Below are positions 17,979-26,148 of a stretch of DNA of 64,000 nt, one piece after another. How positions within the stretch are numbered: position 1 is the first letter of the stretch; every line of letters begins with the position of its first letter. The DNA comes from an uncultured Croceitalea sp. (lineage in GTDB: Bacteria > Bacteroidota > Bacteroidia > Flavobacteriales > Flavobacteriaceae). Below the pieces are notes generated by a model, which saw only the letters and a list, made by a program, of their open reading frames with translations, did no database searches and was not told the origin of the DNA. The translations under genes were made by a program, and so were the position numbers. The stretch lies in NCBI GenBank assembly GCA_947495075.1, contig CANLXH010000003.1, forward strand, positions 1 through 64,000, read 5' to 3'.

Positions 17979-18725
17979 CTAATTATCTTCTAGGCTTTCT
18001 TTAAAAGTCTTACTATGGGTAACTAAAAAATCTATTAATTGAAATTCATTTTCCTTACGCAATAAAGACTGGGTACCCATTTTATCGTCACAATACAATA
18101 AAAAAGCGTCTATTTTATCTTGTGGAAGCTTTAAATCTGAAACAAAAAACTCATCATCATATACTTGTCGCATAACTTCACTAACTTTTAGAGGTTCGCG
18201 ATCCTCTCCATTGTTTTTGTTCTTAGAATTAAATATGGCTTTAAAAATGTTCACGAAGTTCAGGCGACCTTCAATACGTTCGTTTTGCGATAGGTAAGCA
18301 ACATTCTTCACCTCAGTAGTTCTGTCTATTTCATACTCAAAACCCTTAAACTTCTCGTTTTTTACCTCTAAAAATTTTTCTTGGTTTTCAGGACTTACTA
18401 CCACCTCATCTAATTGCGTAACTTTCTCTGTAACTTCAACAACCAAACGGTTTTTATCTAGGATTTCTTGAGTTACCTCAAAAACCATTAACTGGTAATT
18501 AACCGCTGTAAATAACAATTTATCTCCAACTTTAACAGGTATTACAAAACGACCATCATCATCAGTAATTGTGCCCGTTTCCGTAGTAGAATTATATACA
18601 TTTTCATTGGCTACATTACTACCTCTGTAAATAACTTGACCTCTTATTAATTGCCTATCTGTTTCCTGAGCGACAACTATAAAAGCAATTAAAAAAAAGA
18701 ATATTGTTAAAAGTGGCGTTTTCAT
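17979..18725 (-). CDS. Secreted carboxypeptidase-regulatory-like protein, paralogue 3 of 3
   Basis: A 248-residue protein, first gene of the three-member minus-strand cluster. It has a signal peptide (MKTPLLTIFFFLIAFIVVAQ), the regulatory-like sandwich (RGQVIYRGSNVANENVYN, ITDDDGRFVIPV, QLDEVVVSPENQ) and a charged C-terminal region ending FQLIDFLVTHSKTFKESL. The layout matches paralogues 1 and 2, but identity is much lower, so it is the oldest branch of the cluster. All three share the plan sandwich, basic linker and terminal helix, suggesting diverged members of one envelope complex (inference). It is divergent from the fibre-like gene at 18937. Confidence 0.83.
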   Translation of the reverse strand: MKTPLLTIFFFLIAFIVVAQETDRQLIRGQVIYRGSNVANENVYNSTTETGTITDDDGRFVIPVKVGDKLLFTAVNYQLMVFEVTQEILDKNRLVVEVTEKVTQLDEVVVSPENQEKFLEVKNEKFKGFEYEIDRTTEVKNVAYLSQNERIEGRLNFVNIFKAIFNSKNKNNGEDREPLKVSEVMRQVYDDEFFVSDLKLPQDKIDAFLLYCDDKMGTQSLLRKENEFQLIDFLVTHSKTFKESLEDN

Positions 18726-18816
18726 AAATAAATGTACTTAGTCAGCAGTGTATAAAGAAAGTTGCTAAAATTCATTAAAAAAAGAAAGGCACTCTAAACT
18801 TTTGTTAATGTTTTCT

Positions 18817-18870
18817 CGTTAAACGGTTAATACTTTCCGTTTAGCTATCACAATGGTATTTAAACGTATA
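18817..18870 (+). promoter_or_regulatory. Two-part motif upstream of the fibre-like gene
   Basis: CGTTAAACG (18817-18825) is followed 41 bases later by ATTTAAACGTATA (18858-18870), matching 3495-3551 upstream of the PorP/OmpA genes. It sits immediately upstream of the promoter at 18878-18904, a fitting place for an activator site. Confidence 0.42.
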
Positions 18871-18877
18871 TAATTAG

Positions 18878-18904
18878 TTGAATATTAGGATTACATTATT
18901 TTTG
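18878..18904 (+). promoter_or_regulatory. Promoter: TTG (-33) and TATTTTTG (-7)
   Basis: TTG at 18878-18880, a 16-base spacer, then TATTTTTG at 18897-18904. The leader to the ATG at 18937 would be about 28 bases. Confidence 0.6.
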
Positions 18905-18936
18905 CAATTGAGTCACCCCTCATTAATAACCTATTT

Positions 18937-21900
18937 ATGAAAAAATATTTCTTAAGCGTTATACTAGGTATGTTTGCGATTAGTTTTCTGCAATCGCAAA
19001 TTAAAATTGGTAATAATCCTCAAAATATTGATGCCTCTTCCGTTTTAGAATTAGAAAGCAACAGTCGAGTTCTGGTCATTACAAGAATTAGTGATGCTCA
19101 AATGAATTCTATTACTCCTTTACAAGGGGCGTTGGTTTATAATACTGATGAAAGCTGTGTTTTTTATTATGATGGAACTACATGGATAAACCTTTGTGAG
19201 GAAAATATTTTTAATGAAAGTTTTGAAGTTGTAGGTGAAGAACTAGTCTTAACAGATAGTAATGGAGACTCAGTAGCTGTTCCTTTATCAGATTTAGGAG
19301 TATATACTTTTACTAATACTCCAGTATTTAACCCCGTTGATAATGACAATACTATTGTAATAACTCAGACAGGTGATAATGTTAATCTAGAAGTTGGGGA
19401 AATCACAGGTTTTAATATAGTGGACTCAAGTATTAATGGATTTTTAGATATACAAGATGGTTCTATTGTTAATTCAAAACTTCAGGATGATTCTGTAGAT
19501 CGTTCTAAAATAGCGGCAAATATTGCCGGTATTGGCCTAACTCAAGCATTAGATGGTTCTTTAGATGTAGATTTGAGTTCACTTACTGGAACTGGTGATT
19601 TGACTACGACTGGAACTATTGACATCACAGGTGATGCTGCTAACGCTTTATTTAACAATGTAAATATCGATGTTGCAGACAATGCAATTACCAATGCTAA
19701 AATGGCAGATGATGCTATTGGGACTGCTGAAATTATAAATAATGCAGTTACCACTGATAAAATATTGGATGCTAGCATTACTAACGGAAAATTAGATAAA
19801 CCTACTATTCCAATTAGTGGTTTTGCTCCGGCAGCATTAGATGTAGACTTTGGAAGCAACAGACTTATTAATGTAGTAGACCCAGTTGATATCACAGATG
19901 CTGCAAATAAAAATTATGTAGATAATGCAGTTGGTGGACTAAGTAATCTAGCGGATGGAACTATATATATTGGTGATGCTGGAAATCAAGCTCAAGAAAT
20001 TGCCATTAGTGGTGATGCTACTATGGATAATGCAGGGGTGCTGACAATTGAGCCTGATGCTGTGGGCACTTTGGAAATTATTGATGCAAATGTTACGGAT
20101 GCTAAGCTCGACAAAGCAAACATTTCACTAACTGGATTCGGAGTACCAACGGCAGATCTATCTATGAATACTTTTAAATTAACAGATGTAGTTGACCCAA
20201 CAAATCCTCAGGATGCGGCGACAAGAAATTATGTGGATAATTCTATTGCCACTTCAAATGCTTTAGCAAATACAAACATTTTTGTGGGTAGTGCTACAGG
20301 AGTTGCTACGGGAGTTGCGTTATCTGGAGATGCAACAATTAATAATGCTGGGGTTCTAACAATTGAACCTGATGCTGTTGGCACTATAGAAATAATTGAC
20401 AATGCGGTTAATACTGATAAAATAGGCACTGCAGGTGCAGCAGATGCAAATAGAATTCTAGGAACGGACGGAGCTGGTGACCCTCAATGGCAAGATGCCG
20501 CAACAATAGCAACAAGTCTTGGTGAAGATGTTTTATCAACTGATGGTTCTATTACGGGTATTGCAAATAATGCAGCTCTAGTAGCAATGGATTTAGAAGT
20601 AAACGTTGATGGTACAACTATAGAAATTGATGCTGCTGATGGACTACGAATTGCAGATAACGCTGTTACTTCTGCTAAGATAAATGACGGAGAAATTGTA
20701 GATGCAGATGTTTCCGTTACCGCAGCAATCGCAGGTACTAAAATCAATCCAAATTTTGGAGCTCAACCCGTTGCTACAACTGGAACACTTGCAGCTGGCA
20801 ATACAACTATCACAGGAACAATATCAACTACAGGAACAGCTACCATAGGAGCTAATACAATCATTGCCACTGATGGAACTAACGGACAAGTTCTAACAAC
20901 AGACGGTGCTGGTAATGCAACTTGGCAAAATACTGCTGCACTTGCTGTGGCAACTACAGCTGCAATTGGTGGAGATGGACTTGCTGCAACTCCGCTAGAC
21001 CTCGCAGATAACGCTGTTACTTCTGCTAAAATAAATGACGGAGAAATTGTAGATGCAGATGTTTCCGCTACCGCAGCAATCGCAGGTACCAAAATCAACC
21101 CTGATTTTGGTACTCAAGGCGTTTCTACAACTGGAACACTTGCAGCTGGCAATACAACTATCACAGGAACAATATCAACTACAGGAACAGCTACCATAGG
21201 AGCTAATACAATCATTGCCACTGATGGAACTAACGGACAAGTTCTAACAACAGACGGTGCTGGTAATGCAACTTGGCAAAATACTGCTGCACTTGCTGTG
21301 GCAACTACAGCTGCAATTGGTGGAGATGGACTTGCTGCAACTCCGCTAGACCTCGCAGATAACGCTGTTACTTCTGCTAAAATAAATGACGGAGAAATTG
21401 TAGATGCAGATGTTTCCGCTACCGCAGCAATCGCAGGTACCAAAATCAACCCTGATTTTGGAACTCAAGGCGTTTCTACAACTGGAACACTTGCAGCTGG
21501 AAACACAACTGTCACTGGAACAATATCTACCACTGGAACCGCTACTATAGGAGCTAATACAATTATTGCTACTGACGGAACAAACGGACAAGTACTAACT
21601 ACAGATGGTGCTGGTAACGCAACTTGGCAAAATACTGCTGATGCAACGCTTTCTGGAACTACACCTGGAGCATTACTTTTTGCGGATATTGGTGGTGCAA
21701 TTTCAGAAAATCCAGCTCAACTATTTTGGGATGCAGCTAATACTAGATTAGGAGTTGGAACAAATACTCCAGCAGTAGGTACTGAATTAGATGTAGCAGG
21801 AGTTGGACGTTTTCAGGGAATTTTAAATACATCAGCTGGATCAGTTACATTACCAGCTTACCGTTTTAACACAGATGAGGATACTGGTATGTGGAGAGAT

Positions 21901-22338
21901 GGTGCGGACGAACTTGTTCTTGTTGCTGGAGGAACAGAAGGCTTAAGAATTGATATGGCTGGTGCTGTTACAACCACAACAGTACCAGAAGTATTAGAAT
22001 TAAATGGAACTTTATTAGATATAAATAATGACTCTGGAACTACAGGTCAACTATTATCATCTACTGCAACAGGTACTGATTGGATAGATGCTCCCGAAGA
22101 AATTATTTTAAAAGCACAAGTTACTACTGGGGGAACAGCAGGAGCATATACAATAACTAACGCAGCAGTTACTGCCGCTTCTATAATTCACTTAACGGTT
22201 ATTGGCACAGGAAATCCATTCACAATACAACTTACTGCCCAAGCTCCGGGCAGTTTTTCTGTTCAGATTTATGAATTTGTAGGAGGTACTCCAACTGGAA
22301 CTAATGCAACTTGGAATTATATCATTGTAAACCCTTAG
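18937..22338 (+). CDS. Large secreted fibre-like repeat protein
   Basis: A 1133-residue protein with a signal peptide (MKKYFLSVILGMFAISFLQS). A short N-terminal domain (SSVLELESNSRVLVITR, GALVYNTDESCVFYYDGTTW) is followed by phage-tail-fibre-like repeats (DPVDITDAANKNYVDNAV, DPTNPQDAATRNYVDNSI). Next is a triplicated 117-residue unit (about residues 573-900), then a tail-spike-like segment (LGVGTNTPAVGTELDVAG, DEDTGMWRDGADELVL) and a short C-terminal domain. Composition is rich in A, T, G, D and N, typical of trimeric beta-helical fibres. Tail-spike segments of this type often precede an S74 chaperone, but none is present. I see no T9SS C-terminal domain. The type B-sorted partner gene begins 2 bases after its stop, so the two are probably co-expressed surface components. 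Function as a surface fibre is inferred. Confidence 0.85.
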   Translation: MKKYFLSVILGMFAISFLQSQIKIGNNPQNIDASSVLELESNSRVLVITRISDAQMNSITPLQGALVYNTDESCVFYYDGTTWINLCEENIFNESFEVVGEELVLTDSNGDSVAVPLSDLGVYTFTNTPVFNPVDNDNTIVITQTGDNVNLEVGEITGFNIVDSSINGFLDIQDGSIVNSKLQDDSVDRSKIAANIAGIGLTQALDGSLDVDLSSLTGTGDLTTTGTIDITGDAANALFNNVNIDVADNAITNAKMADDAIGTAEIINNAVTTDKILDASITNGKLDKPTIPISGFAPAALDVDFGSNRLINVVDPVDITDAANKNYVDNAVGGLSNLADGTIYIGDAGNQAQEIAISGDATMDNAGVLTIEPDAVGTLEIIDANVTDAKLDKANISLTGFGVPTADLSMNTFKLTDVVDPTNPQDAATRNYVDNSIATSNALANTNIFVGSATGVATGVALSGDATINNAGVLTIEPDAVGTIEIIDNAVNTDKIGTAGAADANRILGTDGAGDPQWQDAATIATSLGEDVLSTDGSITGIANNAALVAMDLEVNVDGTTIEIDAADGLRIADNAVTSAKINDGEIVDADVSVTAAIAGTKINPNFGAQPVATTGTLAAGNTTITGTISTTGTATIGANTIIATDGTNGQVLTTDGAGNATWQNTAALAVATTAAIGGDGLAATPLDLADNAVTSAKINDGEIVDADVSATAAIAGTKINPDFGTQGVSTTGTLAAGNTTITGTISTTGTATIGANTIIATDGTNGQVLTTDGAGNATWQNTAALAVATTAAIGGDGLAATPLDLADNAVTSAKINDGEIVDADVSATAAIAGTKINPDFGTQGVSTTGTLAAGNTTVTGTISTTGTATIGANTIIATDGTNGQVLTTDGAGNATWQNTADATLSGTTPGALLFADIGGAISENPAQLFWDAANTRLGVGTNTPAVGTELDVAGVGRFQGILNTSAGSVTLPAYRFNTDEDTGMWRDGADELVLVAGGTEGLRIDMAGAVTTTTVPEVLELNGTLLDINNDSGTTGQLLSSTATGTDWIDAPEEIILKAQVTTGGTAGAYTITNAAVTAASIIHLTVIGTGNPFTIQLTAQAPGSFSVQIYEFVGGTPTGTNATWNYIIVNP
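20653..21640 (+). repeat. Tandem 351-bp in-frame repeat, 2.8 copies
   Basis: Copies start at 20653, 21004 and 21355, exactly 351 bp (117 codons) apart. The third stops after 286 bases, where the sequence changes at AATACTGCTG. Copies 1 and 2 are identical over more than 200 bases, including silent sites; copy 3 carries scattered substitutions. Confidence 0.93.
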
Positions 22339-22340
22339 AC

Positions 22341-23504
22341 TTGAAAAAAATTCTCTACATATCGTTTTTCTTAGTCAGTTTTATTGCGACTTCACAAACA
22401 GCCTTATACAATAGTGGCAATATGCAATTGCATGGTAATGCAGAACTAGGTTTTCATACCAACCTTATTAACGAAAGTACTTTTGAGACTACTTCAGGTC
22501 TAGTTGGTTTTTATGGTGATAACCCTATACAAATTCAAGGGTTTATTGCTCCTATCCTATTTGACGCTGAAGTATTTTTAACAAATAACATGTTCTTAAG
22601 CACTCCGGTAAATATCTCCAATAATCTAGACTTTATTGAAGGGAATATCCTTAGTTCACTTAATAATCAAGTAGTATATCTCAACTTTTTGGATAACGCT
22701 TTCTTTACCGGAGAGAATGATGCTTCCAAAGTCACTGGATTTGCTGCTATTACTAATAAGACCTTCTTTTCTTTTCCTGTAGGAGACCAGGCACAATTGC
22801 GTCCCTTAATGTTAGAATCAGATAGTAATAATGAATTGGCCATTTGTGCTTACTTAAGGCAAAACCCTGAGAATCCTTCAGCTATTTCAGAAAGTTTTAA
22901 TCTGGAAGAAAGAGTACGGAATATTGGAGCTATAACCGATAAAGAATTTTGGATTCTCCAAGGTGACGTGCCATCTACAGTTACATTAAGTTGGAATCCC
23001 CAGAGTGATTTAATCAATTTAGGAAATACGGTAGAAGATATTATCCTAGTAGGTTGGTCTAAAGCTTCACAATTATGGACGGTAATAGGGAATACTGCTT
23101 TTAGCGGAGATTTAAACCAAGGGTTCTTGGTTTCGGAAAAATTTATTCCAAGCGATTACGCTGCAATTACCTTTGGTACGGTACCACTACCCTTAGATAC
23201 TTTTCCTGTAAACAACCCTACTTTAGGCAACTATTTTGTATCTCCCAACGGAGACGGCACTAATGATGTTCTAATTATCGATAATCTAGACGAAGTAGAA
23301 AGCAACAACCTTCAAATCTATAATCGTTTTGGACAAAAAGTTTTTGAAATGGACAACTATAGCGACGAGTTTAATGGTTTCTCCAATCAAAACAATTTGG
23401 TCATCAATAAGTCTCAAGGATTACCAGAAGGAGTCTATTTTTATATTGTTACGCTTTTCGATTTAGAATTAAGCTATCAGGGGTTTTTGTTTTTAGACAA
23501 GTAA
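22341..23504 (+). CDS. Secreted protein with T9SS type B (gliding-motility-associated) C-terminal domain
   Basis: A 387-residue protein starting with TTG at 22341, directly before the lysine n-region LKKILYISFFLVSFIATSQ; the longer in-frame ATG at 22311 lies inside the previous gene and would spoil the signal peptide. The body is beta-rich (YNSGNMQLHGNAELGFH, FTGENDASKVTGFAAI, FPVGDQAQLRPLML). The last roughly 85 residues are a type B sorting domain (YFVSPNGDGTNDVLI, LQIYNRFGQKVFEMD, LPEGVYFYIVTL) for export through the T9SS. The start is 2 bases after the stop of the fibre-like gene, so translation is probably coupled. It may anchor or cap the fibre at the cell surface (inference). Confidence 0.9.
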   Translation: MKKILYISFFLVSFIATSQTALYNSGNMQLHGNAELGFHTNLINESTFETTSGLVGFYGDNPIQIQGFIAPILFDAEVFLTNNMFLSTPVNISNNLDFIEGNILSSLNNQVVYLNFLDNAFFTGENDASKVTGFAAITNKTFFSFPVGDQAQLRPLMLESDSNNELAICAYLRQNPENPSAISESFNLEERVRNIGAITDKEFWILQGDVPSTVTLSWNPQSDLINLGNTVEDIILVGWSKASQLWTVIGNTAFSGDLNQGFLVSEKFIPSDYAAITFGTVPLPLDTFPVNNPTLGNYFVSPNGDGTNDVLIIDNLDEVESNNLQIYNRFGQKVFEMDNYSDEFNGFSNQNNLVINKSQGLPEGVYFYIVTLFDLELSYQGFLFLDK

Positions 23505-23531
23505 TTTGTTTTATAAACTTACTTAACTTTG
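23505..23531 (+). promoter_or_regulatory. Promoter: TTTG (-33) and TAACTTTG (-7)
   Basis: TTTG at 23505-23508 and TAACTTTG at 23524-23531, a 15-base spacer. It would give a leader of about 68 bases before the M15 peptidase ATG. Confidence 0.5.
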
Positions 23532-23602
23532 GTAAGAATCAATACTATGGCATAGCTTTTGGTTATGGTCAAACAGATACTAAATAGATTCTTAAAACTA
23601 TC

Positions 23603-24337
23603 ATGCAAAGACGAACCTTCCTAAAGAAAACTAGCGCAAGTGGTCTTGCCCTTGCTACATTACCACCAATAACCCTATTTAACGACCCAGAATATTCTAT
23701 TGAGGAATTAATGGGTAAAGCAGACATAGACCTATTTGGCGAGGGAATTAATTTGAGAGAAGAAGCACACAAAGCTTTTCTTGAAATGAAAAAAGCTGCT
23801 TATAGCGCAGGTTTTGATGTAAAAATGATTTCTAGCTATCGTAGTTTTGAACGGCAAAAGGCAATTTTTGAAAGAAAGTTTATCAAATACACAGAAACAG
23901 ATGGGATGGAGCCCATTAATGCTATAGACAAAATAATTGAATATTCTACAATACCTGGTACAAGTAGACATCATTGGGGGACAGATATTGACATTATCGA
24001 TGGATATCCTAGAGTCTCTGGAGATGTCCTGGTTCCTGAAAAATTTGAAGAAGGCGGCCCATTTGAAGCTTTTAAAAAATGGCTAGATGAAAATGCTAAT
24101 AAATTTGGTTACCATTTGGTTTACACCGATGATTATTTTAGAAAAGGCTTTAAATACGAACCTTGGCATTATAGTTATGCTCCACTTTCTAAACCAATGC
24201 TTGAGCAATTTAGAGGTATCAATATTTTTAGACAACTTATTCATGAGGAATTTGAAGGCAGTGAACATTTTACAACAGGCTTTTTAAAAACATATATCCA
24301 GAATAATATTTTGGGGATTAACGAAGAATTGTTGTAA
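23603..24337 (+). CDS. M15 family D-alanyl-D-alanine carboxypeptidase with Tat signal
   Basis: A 244-residue protein of the VanY/DdcY type. Zinc and catalytic motifs are visible: SSYRSFERQ, then GTSRHHWGTDIDI (first His and Asp ligands, SxHxxGxAxD variant) and EPWHYSYA (catalytic Glu and third His ligand). It should trim D-Ala-D-Ala from peptidoglycan stem peptides or act as an L,D-endopeptidase in the periplasm. The N-terminus MQRRTFLKKTSASGLALATL fits the twin-arginine consensus (RRxFLK), so export in folded, metal-loaded form by Tat is likely. The M48 protease follows after 43 bases. Confidence 0.92.
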   Translation: MQRRTFLKKTSASGLALATLPPITLFNDPEYSIEELMGKADIDLFGEGINLREEAHKAFLEMKKAAYSAGFDVKMISSYRSFERQKAIFERKFIKYTETDGMEPINAIDKIIEYSTIPGTSRHHWGTDIDIIDGYPRVSGDVLVPEKFEEGGPFEAFKKWLDENANKFGYHLVYTDDYFRKGFKYEPWHYSYAPLSKPMLEQFRGINIFRQLIHEEFEGSEHFTTGFLKTYIQNNILGINEELL

Positions 24338-24380
24338 TTCTTTTTTTATATCTTTCAGATAACTAGAACACTAACTACAA

Positions 24381-25151
24381 ATGAGAAGTAGAGGAAGTTG
24401 GAAAATTCGCATTTTCATTGGATTAGCAATTGTTGCATTTGCTTTTATTAAAAAATGTAATAACACAGAGGAAAATCCGTACACTGGAAGATCGCAACAT
24501 ATTACTATGACTTCTGACCAAGAAATAGCTATTGGTTTGCAAAGCGCGCCAGAAATGGCACAGCAACATGGTGGTTTATATCCAGACGAACGTATGCAAT
24601 CTTTGGTAGATGCGGTTGGAAAAAAATTGGTAAACAATAGTATAGCTAGGGATACTCCTTATCAATATGATTTTCATTTATTAGCAGATGACAGAACTAT
24701 AAATGCTTTTGCACTACCCGGTGGTCAGTGCTTTATTACTTATGCGCTTTTCTCTCAACTAAACGAAGCACAGTTAGCTGGAGTACTTGGTCACGAGATA
24801 GGCCATGTTATTGGCAGACATTCTGCCGAAAGAATTGCAAATAGTGATTTTTGGAGAACAGCAACTATGGGAGCGACAGTTGGAGCAGGTGACCTTGGAA
24901 ATGTAGTTGGAGGTATAGGGCAAAATACTTTACTAACTAATGGTCGTGGAGATGAACTAGAAAGCGATGAACTTGGTGTTCTATTTATGATTCAAGCTGG
25001 ATATGACCCATATGAGATGATTAAGGTTATGAAAATTTTAAAAGCAGCAGCAGGACCAAATAGAGTTCCAGAATTTCAGAGTACCCATCCAGACCCAGAA
25101 AATCGTATAGAAAAGATTAAAGAAGCTATAATTAAGTATCAGGGTAGTTAA
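24381..25151 (+). CDS. M48 family metalloprotease (BepA/LoiP-like)
   Basis: A 256-residue envelope protease. After a hydrophobic N-terminal segment (IRIFIGLAIVAFAFIKKC) that serves as a signal anchor, or possibly a lipoprotein signal with an atypical box ending KKC, comes the M48 catalytic domain: NAFALPGGQCFIT, the zinc motif HEIGH in VLGHEIGHVIGRHSAER, and the third ligand in DELESDELGV. The end has the usual THPDPENRIEKI. Members degrade misfolded outer-membrane proteins in the periplasm. No TPR domain is present, so it matches the short LoiP/YcaL form. A weak promoter-like TATCTTTC lies just upstream. Confidence 0.93.
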   Translation: MRSRGSWKIRIFIGLAIVAFAFIKKCNNTEENPYTGRSQHITMTSDQEIAIGLQSAPEMAQQHGGLYPDERMQSLVDAVGKKLVNNSIARDTPYQYDFHLLADDRTINAFALPGGQCFITYALFSQLNEAQLAGVLGHEIGHVIGRHSAERIANSDFWRTATMGATVGAGDLGNVVGGIGQNTLLTNGRGDELESDELGVLFMIQAGYDPYEMIKVMKILKAAAGPNRVPEFQSTHPDPENRIEKIKEAIIKYQGS

Positions 25152-25195
25152 AAGACTATATTTGACCTTTATCGAATAATAAGTGACTTTGGTTC

Positions 25196-25203
25196 TATTT
25201 TTG
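25196..25203 (+). promoter_or_regulatory. -7 promoter element TATTTTTG
   Basis: Exact TAnnTTTG match, 75 bases before the 55-codon gene at 25279. A second match, TATATTTG at 25157-25164, lies upstream. Confidence 0.5.
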
Positions 25204-25278
25204 TACCTTTATATCTCCAAATCATACACTACTTAAACCTAATTAGCTAAGTCGTTTTACAAACAAAAGACATAACTA

Positions 25279-25446
25279 ATGGGAACACTTACACACTTTA
25301 AAAGCCTATATTCTGAGGCGTTTGCTAATTGCAAACCAGAATTTTTGGTTATCATATTAAAAGTATACTCTGCATTTTGTGCAGTTATGATTTCTATGGC
25401 ACTATATGCATTTTTATATCGTGCATTTACCGGTTTTGAATTTTAA
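25279..25446 (+). CDS. 55-residue small membrane protein (DUF6747-like)
   Basis: An ATG-to-TAA frame of 55 codons. The product begins MGTLTHFKSLYSEAFANCKP and has one strong hydrophobic segment (FLVIILKVYSAFCAVMISMA, LYAFLYRAF) and ends TGFEF. From memory it resembles the small flavobacterial DUF6747 proteins, which share the NCKPxFLVIILK core and a GFEF end; I could not verify this. It has its own promoter box about 75 bases upstream and a strong terminator 48 bases downstream, as expected for a free-standing single-gene unit. Probably an inner-membrane protein; function unknown. Confidence 0.72.
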   Translation: MGTLTHFKSLYSEAFANCKPEFLVIILKVYSAFCAVMISMALYAFLYRAFTGFEF

Positions 25447-25493
25447 GAATTTATATAAATATATTTACTCTTTTACTTGAACACTATGAGGTA

Positions 25494-25529
25494 AATAAAA
25501 AACCCTTTGCAATGCAAAGGGTTTTTTGA
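25494..25529. terminator. Bidirectional intrinsic terminator
   Basis: AACCCTTTGCA and TGCAAAGGGTT form an 11-bp perfect stem (25501-25523) with A-rich sequence before and TTTTTT after. It serves the 55-codon gene on plus and the ankyrin gene on minus. Confidence 0.92.
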
Positions 25530-25547
25530 TGAATGAATAAACTCCTC

Positions 25548-25937
25548 TTATCCCTTCATAGCTACTTTAATAACTTCTAGAGCATCCATAGCATTAGACA
25601 GTTCTGCATACTTTCTAACGGTATACCCTTTATCACATCTTGCCTTTAAATTGGCTCCATTCTCAATTAATACTTCTAAGATTTCTGCCTTATTGTAGCG
25701 TGCGGCAAAATGTGCAGGTGTCATTCCAAGAGATTTCTTATTTACATCTTCTCCTAGATCTATTAGCTTCTGTACTGTTTCAACATCTCCTTTTATAATT
25801 GCTTTACAAAATGAGCTTAGCTCAAGACTGATAGATTTTTCAACTTCAAATTTTAGCTCGTTGTTTGTTTCATTGGCATAAATGCCTGTTACCATGCAAG
25901 AGATTGCCATGGCAATTGTTAGGATTGTTTTTTTCAT
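25548..25937 (-). CDS. Secreted ankyrin-repeat protein
   Basis: A 129-residue protein with a signal peptide (MKKTILTIAMAISCMVTGIYA) and about three ankyrin repeats: FCKAIIKGDVETVQKLIDLG, then GMTPAHFAARYNKAEILEVL and the degenerate KGYTVRKYAELSNAMDALEV. Ankyrin repeats bind protein partners; here the partner would be periplasmic. It stands alone between a bidirectional terminator and an AT-rich 211-base gap (25938-26148) that also holds the gpmI promoter. No enzyme motif is present. Confidence 0.87.
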   Translation of the reverse strand: MKKTILTIAMAISCMVTGIYANETNNELKFEVEKSISLELSSFCKAIIKGDVETVQKLIDLGEDVNKKSLGMTPAHFAARYNKAEILEVLIENGANLKARCDKGYTVRKYAELSNAMDALEVIKVAMKG

Positions 25938-26123
25938 GATGAATGAATTTTTGATTAATAAATTGATTATAAATTTAATTGATATAAAAATAGACTCCTC
26001 TAATAGCGGATTGTTACGTGATTAACACTTAAATAACTAAATTTTAACAATACTTCGTTTTTTAACATAAATAATTAACAAATTCCCACAGTAAAAAGCT
26101 TAGCTCATAAACATATTACAAGC

Positions 26124-26131
26124 TATTTTTG
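26124..26131 (+). promoter_or_regulatory. -7 promoter element TATTTTTG for gpmI
   Basis: Exact TAnnTTTG match, 17 bases before the gpmI ATG. The rest of 25938-26123 is AT-rich with no coding potential I could see. Confidence 0.55.
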
Positions 26132-26148
26132 AAATTCAAAACCACAAC

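Noticed and set aside
20484-21591. Minus-strand open frames of 81-111 codons opposite the 351-bp repeats
   Set aside because: Repetitive A/V/S-rich products that duplicate with the plus-strand unit and have no promoter; shadows.
18937-22338. Prophage tail-fibre gene
   Set aside because: Tail-fibre-like repeats are present, but there is a signal peptide, a T9SS partner gene and no other phage gene nearby.
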